A stretch of DNA of 7,503 nucleotides from DATBGS01 sp036557885 (GTDB lineage Bacteria; Chloroflexota; Ktedonobacteria; Ktedonobacterales; DATBGS01), in contig DATBGS010000068.1 in assembly GCA_036557885.1 (NCBI GenBank), forward strand, positions 1 to 7,503, read 5' to 3'. The translations under genes were made by a program, and so were the position numbers. This document shows positions 1 through 4,604 of this stretch, piece after piece (the first letter of the stretch is position 1; each line of letters begins with the position of its first letter). Below the pieces are notes generated by a model that was given only the letters and a program-made list of their open reading frames with translations, was not told the DNA's origin and searched no databases.

Positions 1-87
1 TTGCGCGGCTGAGTGCGCGTGCCTAGCTCCAGATCAGCAATGCCCCGCCGAGAGAGTCCCGCCTGGGCCGCCAGTTCTTCCTGGGTC
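1..87. repeat. 87-bp terminal direct repeat, left copy
   Basis: Bases 1-87 are identical to 7417-7503. The repeat lies inside the HTH coding region. A perfect repeat exactly at both ends is what an assembler leaves on a circular contig (overlap of about one k-mer). It could also be a conserved stretch shared by two paralogous HTH genes. Confidence 0.97.
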
Positions 88-152
88 AGCCCGGCAGCCA
101 GCCGATAGCGACGGAGCAGTGCGCCAAAGGTGGGTGATGGAACCGTCGCCAT
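1..152 (-). CDS. N-terminal HTH (XRE) part of the large AAA/TPR regulator, continuing across the window ends
   Basis: Read from ATG at 152 down to base 1, this encodes the start of a DNA-binding protein. Residues 9-44 form a typical XRE/Cro-type helix-turn-helix: FGALLRRYRLAAGLTQEELA, then AAQAGLSRRGIADLELG. Bases 1-87 are repeated at 7417-7503. In the circular reading position 152 equals 7568, which is 180 bases (60 codons) upstream of 7388, so the frame runs without a stop into the ATPase/TPR gene ending at 4605. The ATG at 152 has a good ribosome site (GAGAGG, complement of 159-164) 6 bases upstream. The frame stays open upstream and a second ATG at 236 also has an AGGA-like site, but the extra 28 residues look unlike an HTH protein, so 152 is preferred. 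The gene is divergent from the peptide precursor. If the molecule is not circular, this is the start of a close paralogue whose body lies outside the window. Confidence 0.85.
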   Translation of the reverse strand, partial: MATVPSPTFGALLRRYRLAAGLTQEELAAQAGLSRRGIADLELGTRTQPR

Positions 153-276
153 AATGTACCTCTCTTCATGTGAGGAACCGCGCTGCCTCTTGAGAGCACG
201 TCTCGGTAAGCAGCCAGATGATGTGTGGACGATCATAACATCTTCCTGCTTCACCTGCAAGCCCGCCGCGAAAAAA

Positions 277-325
277 ATGCGCAATTGCGTACACGATTGC
301 GTACACGATTGCGCAGCTTGCGCAT
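277..325. repeat. TTGCG repeat/palindrome array (operator or iteron-like)
   Basis: The array contains two perfect adjacent copies of the 12-mer ATTGCGTACACG (284-295 and 296-307), followed by a third partial copy ATTGCG (308-313). It is flanked by inverted outer boxes, ATGCGCAA at 277-284 and TTGCGCAT at 318-325. The palindrome CGCAATTGCG sits at 280-289. TTGCG cores start at 285, 297, 309 and 318, with one inverted core at 280-284. The 12-base period is close to one helical turn, so proteins bound at successive boxes would lie on roughly the same face. In context this is most likely the operator for the divergent XRE regulator. If the molecule is a plasmid, it is also the only iteron-like array present. 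Confidence 0.75.
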
Positions 326-333
326 GTTCTTTC

Positions 334-349
334 TGCCCAAAGTCGGGCA
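334..349. promoter_or_regulatory. Palindrome TGCCC-N6-GGGCA upstream of the peptide operon
   Basis: TGCCC (334-338) and GGGCA (345-349) are perfect inverted arms around AAAGTC. The right arm overlaps the possible -10 element, so a protein bound here could control transcription of the precursor operon. It is short enough to be chance. Confidence 0.35.
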
Positions 350-417
350 TACTCTTTTCAGACGCGATGAGGAAGTCTCAAGAGCGAATGAAATAACAAA
401 CACAACAAGAAACACTT

Positions 418-424
418 AAAGGAG
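418..424 (+). promoter_or_regulatory. Ribosome binding site of the peptide precursor
   Basis: AAAGGAG lies 9 bases before the ATG at 434. This strong site fixes the start of a small gene that could otherwise be overlooked. Confidence 0.8.
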
Positions 425-433
425 CAAAGAAAC

Positions 434-601
434 ATGTCGAACGAAAACAAAAAGGCCCAGAGCGAGCACAAGCCAGAGGAGCAGCCTACCCTGCCTATCG
501 CGCAGGTGGAACTGAGCGATGAGGAACTGAAGCAGGTGGTCGGGGGAATCAATATCCGCAAATCTGGGGGAGACAACGATCCGAGCATTATCGCCATCTA
601 A
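434..601 (+). CDS. Double-glycine leader peptide precursor (secreted peptide/bacteriocin-like)
   Basis: A 55-residue protein with a hydrophilic leader ending in VELSDEELKQVVGG (residues 25-38). This matches the double-glycine leader consensus LSxxELxxIxGG position by position, with Val for Ile at -4. Such leaders are bound and cut after Gly-Gly by C39 peptidase domains of ABC exporters, and one is encoded downstream. Cleavage after G38 would release a 17-residue peptide, INIRKSGGDNDPSIIAI. It has no cysteine, only two serines, no threonine, and balanced charge (two basic, two acidic). A second Gly-Gly at 45-46 might allow a 9-residue product. The peptide is atypical for a lanthipeptide or cationic bacteriocin; its size and export route resemble Gly-Gly-type pheromones such as the streptococcal competence peptide, though the sequence does not. 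It is the first gene of the plus-strand operon, has a strong ribosome site, and is followed directly by a 12-bp hairpin. Export as a cleaved peptide is well supported; its activity is unknown. Confidence 0.85.
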   Translation: MSNENKKAQSEHKPEEQPTLPIAQVELSDEELKQVVGGINIRKSGGDNDPSIIAI

Positions 602-611
602 TCATCTTCTG

Positions 612-641
612 GCCCTGGCAGGGCAACATCCCTGCCAGGGC
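612..641 (+). terminator. Perfect 12-bp hairpin just after the precursor gene
   Basis: GCCCTGGCAGGG (612-623) pairs perfectly with CCCTGCCAGGGC (630-641) around a 6-base loop, 10 bases after the precursor stop codon. No T-run follows, so it is not a standard intrinsic terminator. It could partly terminate transcription or protect the 3' end of the precursor message, giving more precursor than exporter, an arrangement known from bacteriocin operons. Confidence 0.6.
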
Positions 642-668
642 TGGATAGCCTAGCAACCTATAACGCAT

Positions 669-702
669 CCCTGAGAGGGCACTTCCCAGTACGCTCTCAG
701 GG
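669..702 (+). other. Second hairpin in the precursor-HlyD spacer
   Basis: CCCTGAGAG (669-677) pairs with CTCTCAGGG (694-702) around a 16-base loop. It lies 41 bases before the start of the next gene and has no T-run. It may be an mRNA processing or attenuation structure acting with the stronger hairpin upstream. No gene is seen in 602-743. Confidence 0.5.
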
Positions 703-743
703 GTGCTGCCAGACACCAGAAAGTTCATTGAGGGAGAGAAGCG

Positions 744-1316
744 ATGGTTTCAAGGCGACAGCTCTTTCGGACACAGGCCCTCCAGGAATACGCGCAGAGC
801 CGCGAAAAAGATATTTTACCTCGCCTGGTGCGGCCCCCGGTTCAAGCCTCTTGCTGGCTGCTGCTGGGTCTATTATTTGTGGCTACTCTCCTGGCCTGGC
901 AATCTCAGGTGGCCGTTTCGGTGGCGGCAGCAGGCATCATCGTTCCGCAAAGCCAGGCAGCATCAGCGGAAACAGCCCAGGCCACAGCCATTATATTTGT
1001 ACCCGCTTCTTCCTCCCTGAGCATCCCCGTTGGGCAATCTCTCAGCGTGCAGCTTACCGGGCAACCCGCGCCGCTTGGCGCCACGATTCGTCGCGTTGAG
1101 TCAGGGGTGATCACGCCAGAGGCGGCCCGTCAGCAGTATATGCTCACCGGCGATCTTGCCTGGGTCATCACCCAGCCTTCGGTGGTAGTCACGCTTGCCC
1201 TGAACACAGATGTGCCAGCAACCACACTCGTGGGGAGAAGCCTCTCTGCCCAGATTCGCGTGGGGTCACGCTCCCTGCTTTCATTGTTACCTGATCTATT
1301 CACTACATTGTGGTAA
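744..1316 (+). CDS. Minimal HlyD/NHLP-like membrane-fusion protein partner of the exporter
   Basis: A 190-residue protein with a short charged N-terminus (FRTQALQEYAQSREKDILPR), one membrane segment at about 37-54 and an extracytoplasmic domain. The layout matches the N-terminus of HlyD-type secretion proteins found beside NHLP-like peptide exporters. Residues 82-120 (IIFVPASSSLSIPVGQSLSV onward) resemble the HlyD membrane-proximal beta-barrel, and the end (GRSLSAQIRVGSRSLLSLLP) resembles the C-terminus of those proteins. What is missing is striking: there is no lipoyl domain and no long coiled-coil hairpin, so it is much shorter than ordinary HlyD proteins. In a cell without an outer membrane the tunnel-forming hairpin would not be needed. 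It lies between precursor and exporter; its stop is 11 bases before the exporter ATG, so translation is probably coupled. The start ATG follows a GGGAG site (732-736) by 7 bases. The assignment is by motif resemblance; a degenerate HlyD is possible but the frame is intact. Confidence 0.7.
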   Translation: MVSRRQLFRTQALQEYAQSREKDILPRLVRPPVQASCWLLLGLLFVATLLAWQSQVAVSVAAAGIIVPQSQAASAETAQATAIIFVPASSSLSIPVGQSLSVQLTGQPAPLGATIRRVESGVITPEAARQQYMLTGDLAWVITQPSVVVTLALNTDVPATTLVGRSLSAQIRVGSRSLLSLLPDLFTTLW

Positions 1317-1320
1317 GGAG
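1315..1320 (+). promoter_or_regulatory. Ribosome binding site deciding the exporter start
   Basis: AAGGAG lies 7 bases before the ATG at 1328 and overlaps the stop codon of the upstream gene. It favours ATG 1328 over the in-frame GTG at 1310, which would overlap the preceding gene. Confidence 0.75.
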
Positions 1321-1327
1321 AAGCCAG

Positions 1328-3865
1328 ATGAGCAACTACGAAGAGGAAACTTCCAACGAGGTCTGGGATAATCGCCCAACCACCGTTCTTTCGGTTGAGC
1401 AGCGCCAGTCCCACTACCAGCGCCGCTCAGCCCTGCTCAGCGGCCTCCTTCCTATTGATGAGTCGGCAGCGGTTTCCACCGGATTGTCTGAGGTGATTGA
1501 GCATCGGGAGCAGTTCCAGGCCCGGCAGACACGCGCCCTGAGCGCATTCATCCAGCACGAATTGGAGCGAGAACGCCACTCGCCGCCCGCGCCCGCAGAA
1601 CTCCCACCAACGCCCGCCGCACCAGCGCCTGAGCCAGCGAGAGCCGGGCCACAAGAGGCCACCGGACGAAAGGGCACCTCCTGGCGCCGACTCCTGGCAG
1701 CGCGTCGCCCCCGGCGCGTGCCCGTCCTCCGGCAGATGAGCGCGGTAGAATGCGGGGCGGCCTGTATTGCCATGCTGCTGAGCTACTATGGGCGCAAGAC
1801 CAGTGTCTCAGAGGTGCGCGAGCGCTGCCAGGTAGGGCGAGATGGCCTCTCGGCACTCGACATCGTGAAAGCCGCGCGCACCTATCATCTGCGCGTCCGC
1901 GCGATTTCGCTGCAAGAAGATGACCTGGGGTTGGTGACACTGCCCGCCATCGTGCATTGGGAATTCAACCATTTTGTGATTGTTGAGCGGGCCTCGCACT
2001 CGTGGGTGGAGGTCGTAGACCCAGGGCTGGGGCGCAGACGCCTGACCAAAGAAGAGTTTTTCAAGGGCTTTACGGGCATCGTGATCATGCTGGAGCCGGG
2101 CGCCCATTTTGATCGCACCGCCAACACGCGCCGCCTGCGTCTGGGCAGCTACGTCTGGGGCTATCTTAAGCTCGCCCCGCTCTCCATTATCCAGATTCTA
2201 GGCGCATCCCTCCTGCTGCAACTCTTTGGGCTGGCGGTGCCGCTGCTGACGGCGTTTGTCGTGGATCAGATACTTCCTTTTAAGCTGGATGACACCCTGA
2301 CGCTTCTGGCAGTAGGATTGTTCATTTTGATGGCAGCCCAGATCGTGACCACCTGGCTGCGCGCCAGCGTGCTGCTGTACGTCCAGACGCGCGTGGATAC
2401 CCGAATGATGCTGGGCTTCTTTGAGCACCTGCTCTCCTTGCCGCTGCGCTTCTTTCAGCAGCGCTCCAGCGGCGATATGCTGGCCCGCCTGAGCAGCAAC
2501 GTGATCATTCGGGATACCATCAGCAATCAGATGATCTCCACTATTCTCGATGGGAGTTTTGTTATCACCTATCTGCTCATCCTCTTTGCCCGCTCCGCGC
2601 CTTTTGGCTGGTTGGTCTTGGGGCTGGGGCTGGCACAAGTCTGTATCCTGCTGGCCTCCAATCGCGTCATCCGCGCCCAGGCCACCAGGGAACTGCTGGC
2701 CCAGGGCAAGGCGCAGGGCTACGCTGCCGAAGCGCTGGTGGGCATCACCACGCTCAAGGCGGCTGGCGCGGAAGATCGCGCGCTGCAACGCTGGACCAAT
2801 CTCTTCTTTGACCAGATGAATGCCTCTGTGCGCCGGAGCCAACTCTCAGCGCTGGTGGAAACCATCACCAGCAACTTACGCGCTATCGCTCCCTTGCTCT
2901 TGCTGGTGATCGGCACAGCCCAGGTACTGCATGGCTCGCTTCAGGCAGGCACGATGCTGGCTCTGGTGACGCTGGCAAGCTCGTTTCTGACGCCCCTGGG
3001 GTCGCTAGTGGCAAGCGGCAAGCAGATGCAACTGGTGCAGGCGCACCTGGAGCGCGTGGCCGATGTACTGGAGGCAGAACCAGAGCAAGACCTGCTGGCC
3101 GTCAAGGAACCGCCGCTCCTGACCGGGCACATTCGGCTGGAGCAGGTGAGCTTTCGCTACGCGCCGACGTTGCCGCCCCTGCTGCACGACATCAGCCTGA
3201 CTATCCAGCCGGGGCAAAAAGTCGCTATCGTGGGGCGCACCGGCTCTGGCAAGAGCACGCTGGGCAACCTCTTGCTGGGCTTGTATCTACCCACCAGCGG
3301 AGAGGTCTACTATGATGGCCTGCCGCTGCACACGCTCAACTATCAAGCCGTGCGCGCCCAGTTCGGCGTGGTGACGCAAGGTTCAGCCATCTTCAGCGGC
3401 ACCATTCGGGAGAACGTTGCGCTGAACCAGCCAGGTATGAGCATGGAGCAGGTGATTAAGTCGGCGTCAGCGGCAGCCATTCACGACGACATCCTGGGCA
3501 TGCCAATGGCCTACGAAACGTTTGTAGCCGAGGGCGGGAGTGCCCTGTCTGGCGGGCAACGTCAGCGCCTGGGGCTGGCCCGCGCCCTGGCAACCAATCC
3601 GGTGATTTTGCTGCTGGACGAAGCCACCAGCGCTCTGGATGTCGTTACCGAACAGGCGGTTGAGCAAAATCTCCGCTCCCTACGCTGCACGCAAATCATC
3701 ATTGCCCACCGCTTGAGCACGATTCGGAATGCCGACCTCATCCTGGTGCTGGACCAGGGCGCCATTGTGGAGCGCGGTTCCCACGCGGAGTTGCTCCAAC
3801 GCCAGGGCTATTACGCCCGCCTTATCCAGAGCCAGTTGGTCAACGGAGAGTTAGTGACGCGCTAA
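1328..3865 (+). CDS. C39 peptidase-containing ABC exporter (PCAT, NHLP/bacteriocin type)
   Basis: An 845-residue inner-membrane protein that should cut the Gly-Gly leader and export the mature peptide using ATP. Domains in order: a 130-residue N-terminal extension with a Pro/Ala-rich linker (about 85-110); a C39 cysteine peptidase (about 131-258) with Gln136, catalytic Cys142 (VECGAAC), His215 (NHFVIV) and Asp231 (VDPG); a six-helix ABC transmembrane domain (about 280-562); and a C-terminal ATPase with Walker A GRTGSGKS (636-643), Q-loop Gln684, signature LSGGQ (740-744), Walker B LLLDEATS (Asp764, Glu765) and switch His794. All catalytic residues are present, so both peptidase and ATPase should be active. 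It is a half-transporter and should work as a homodimer. Its substrate is most likely the precursor at 434-601. Related PCATs usually start the C39 domain close to the N-terminus, so the long extension is unusual. Family is near certain; the NHLP-type subgroup is less certain. Confidence 0.95.
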   Translation: MSNYEEETSNEVWDNRPTTVLSVEQRQSHYQRRSALLSGLLPIDESAAVSTGLSEVIEHREQFQARQTRALSAFIQHELERERHSPPAPAELPPTPAAPAPEPARAGPQEATGRKGTSWRRLLAARRPRRVPVLRQMSAVECGAACIAMLLSYYGRKTSVSEVRERCQVGRDGLSALDIVKAARTYHLRVRAISLQEDDLGLVTLPAIVHWEFNHFVIVERASHSWVEVVDPGLGRRRLTKEEFFKGFTGIVIMLEPGAHFDRTANTRRLRLGSYVWGYLKLAPLSIIQILGASLLLQLFGLAVPLLTAFVVDQILPFKLDDTLTLLAVGLFILMAAQIVTTWLRASVLLYVQTRVDTRMMLGFFEHLLSLPLRFFQQRSSGDMLARLSSNVIIRDTISNQMISTILDGSFVITYLLILFARSAPFGWLVLGLGLAQVCILLASNRVIRAQATRELLAQGKAQGYAAEALVGITTLKAAGAEDRALQRWTNLFFDQMNASVRRSQLSALVETITSNLRAIAPLLLLVIGTAQVLHGSLQAGTMLALVTLASSFLTPLGSLVASGKQMQLVQAHLERVADVLEAEPEQDLLAVKEPPLLTGHIRLEQVSFRYAPTLPPLLHDISLTIQPGQKVAIVGRTGSGKSTLGNLLLGLYLPTSGEVYYDGLPLHTLNYQAVRAQFGVVTQGSAIFSGTIRENVALNQPGMSMEQVIKSASAAAIHDDILGMPMAYETFVAEGGSALSGGQRQRLGLARALATNPVILLLDEATSALDVVTEQAVEQNLRSLRCTQIIIAHRLSTIRNADLILVLDQGAIVERGSHAELLQRQGYYARLIQSQLVNGELVTR

Positions 3866-3967
3866 GGTGGAACGCTTGAAGCGGGAGACAATACAGGCGG
3901 GCAAATAGGGAGGAGGATAGACAGACCTGCCGATCACGTCTATCATAGACACGGATCAACCTGCCCA

Positions 3968-3995
3968 CAGGAGCCTGAGCGTGAGCTGGCTCCTG
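3968..3995 (+). terminator. Possible terminator hairpin after the exporter operon
   Basis: CAGGAGCC (3968-3975) and GGCTCCTG (3988-3995) form a perfect 8-bp stem around a 12-base loop, about 100 bases after the exporter stop. No T-run follows, so intrinsic termination is unproven. Confidence 0.4.
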
Positions 3996-4019
3996 GTATC
4001 ATAGAGGCTATCGGGGCGC

Positions 4020-4039
4020 AGGGGATGTAGACAGCCCCT
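4020..4039. other. Small inverted repeat AGGGG/CCCCT
   Basis: AGGGG (4020-4024) pairs with CCCCT (4035-4039) around a 10-base loop. The stem is short and is followed by an A-run rather than a T-run on the plus strand. Its role is unknown. Confidence 0.3.
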
Positions 4040-4080
4040 ACAAAAAAACTGGCCCTCTCTAGCTCAGGCGGAAGCACCCC

Positions 4081-4121
4081 GTCGCCCTGGACCTGCGGAT
4101 ACTCCGCAGAATCAGGGCGAC
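4081..4121. promoter_or_regulatory. Strong two-tier hairpin in the globin leader
   Basis: GTCGCCCTG (4081-4089) pairs with CAGGGCGAC (4113-4121). Inside it CTGCGGA (4093-4099) pairs with TCCGCAG (4103-4109) around the loop TAC. A symmetric 3x3 internal loop (GAC/AAT) separates the two perfect stems, 16 base pairs in all. It ends 33 bases before the globin ATG, so it probably lies in the globin 5' leader or acts as a DNA site. No T-run follows on either strand, which argues against a simple terminator. Confidence 0.6.
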
Positions 4122-4154
4122 CTCGCACACATCCCGACGGAAAGCAGGTACAGC

Positions 4155-4574
4155 ATGGCTACTCCGAGTGAGCTACTCGAAACCAGTCTTCAGGCAATCG
4201 TCCTGCATGGTGAGGCATACGAGGTCGCGTTTTACGAGCGGCTCTTCACACGCTTTCCCGAAACCAGACCCCTTTTTGACGCTACTGATATGGCGGAACA
4301 GCGCAAAAAACTTCAGAAATCGCTGAGCCTGATTATCGAGCACCTGCGACATCCAGAAGCGATAAGTAGTATGCTCAACGAACTGGGGCAGCGGCATGTT
4401 GGCTATGGCGTTCGTCCAGAGCATTACCCCCTTATGGGAATGGTCATGATGGAGACGTTCGCTGACTTTCTGGGGCCACACTGGACCCAGGCCCACCATG
4501 ACGCCTGGGTGGAGGGATTTGAGGCAGTGAGCCGGCTGATGCTGCAAGGCGCGGGAGCGTCGCCTCCCGCGTAA
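4155..4574 (+). CDS. Single-domain globin (flavohaemoglobin/VHb-like)
   Basis: A 139-residue soluble haem protein of bacterial globin size. Alignment by eye to the globin domain of flavohaemoglobin gives Tyr27 (B10, in FYERLF), Phe41 (CD1, PETRPLF), Gln49 (E7) and Leu53 (E11, EQRKKL), proximal His81 (F8, RHVGYGV), and Tyr91, equivalent to the conserved Tyr near the haem. The Tyr B10/Gln E7 pair is the oxygen-binding and NO-dioxygenase-type pocket of this class. There is no FAD/NAD reductase domain, so a separate reductase would be needed for NO detoxification; oxygen binding or sensing is also possible. It lacks the shortened fold typical of truncated globins. The ribosome site is weak (AGCAGG, 4143-4148, 6 bases before ATG). 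It is 289 bases downstream of the exporter, probably with its own promoter, and converges on the regulator gene, whose stop is 30 bases away. A functional link to peptide export is not evident. Confidence 0.9.
   Translation: MATPSELLETSLQAIVLHGEAYEVAFYERLFTRFPETRPLFDATDMAEQRKKLQKSLSLIIEHLRHPEAISSMLNELGQRHVGYGVRPEHYPLMGMVMMETFADFLGPHWTQAHHDAWVEGFEAVSRLMLQGAGASPPA
4550..4571. terminator. Possible bidirectional terminator hairpin between convergent genes
   Basis: CGCGGGAG (4550-4557) pairs with CTCCCGCG (4564-4571) around a 6-base loop, overlapping the last codons of the globin gene and just before the end of the convergent regulator gene. No T-run is seen, so the role is tentative. Confidence 0.35.
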
Positions 4575-4604
4575 GATCAGCAAGGGAAAGGAATACCCGG
4601 CTCC

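Larger units (their letters stand above)
160..433. promoter_or_regulatory. Divergent intergenic control region between regulator and peptide operon
   Basis: About 280 bases separate the ATG of the HTH regulator (152, minus) from the ATG of the peptide precursor (434, plus), so promoters for both directions should lie here. The region holds a repeat array at 277-325 and a palindrome at 334-349, each described separately. A possible -10 (CATACT, 348-353) follows the array, with a poor -35 candidate (TGTTCT, 325-330) 17 bases upstream. This assignment is weak. Short open frames across this stretch, including a cysteine-rich one, are judged non-coding because their composition simply reflects the repeats. 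Confidence 0.55.
3866..4154. other. Hairpin-rich spacer without a gene
   Basis: The 289 bases between the exporter stop and the globin start contain no convincing coding frame. They hold three inverted repeats (3968-3995, 4020-4039, 4081-4121) and a 9-base direct repeat TATCATAGA at 3941-3949 and 3997-4005, whose TATCAT resembles a -10 element, although no matching -35 is clear. A short A-run (4042-4048) follows the middle hairpin. The region presumably holds the end of the exporter transcript and a promoter for the globin gene. Confidence 0.6.

Noticed and set aside
271..325. CRISPR array
   Set aside because: The repeats are 12 bp and adjacent, with no spacers and no cas genes nearby; an operator or iteron array fits better.
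130..396. Plus-strand 88-codon cysteine-rich frame in the divergent control region
   Set aside because: It overlaps the HTH coding start and the repeat array; the repeated CVHDCVHDC pattern is only the translation of the 12-bp DNA repeat, and no convincing ribosome site or family resemblance is seen.
358..597. Minus-strand 79-codon frame opposite the peptide precursor
   Set aside because: It is antisense to the precursor, which has a strong ribosome site and a clear Gly-Gly leader; the frame shows no recognisable motif.
1310..1327. GTG start for the exporter at 1310
   Set aside because: It overlaps the end of the upstream gene, while ATG 1328 has a well-placed AAGGAG 7 bases upstream.
2198..2842. 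Long minus-strand frame (214 codons) inside the exporter gene
   Set aside because: It is a shadow of the GC-rich exporter, whose plus-strand frame has all the family motifs; the antisense translation is Gln/His-rich without domain resemblance.
3938..3950. Hairpin GTCTA-TCA-TAGAC after the exporter
   Set aside because: The stem is only 5 bp with a 3-base loop and mismatched flanks, so it could easily be chance.
4173..4583. Minus-strand 136-codon frame opposite the globin gene
   Set aside because: The plus-strand frame carries the haem-binding residues; the antisense frame has no recognisable features.
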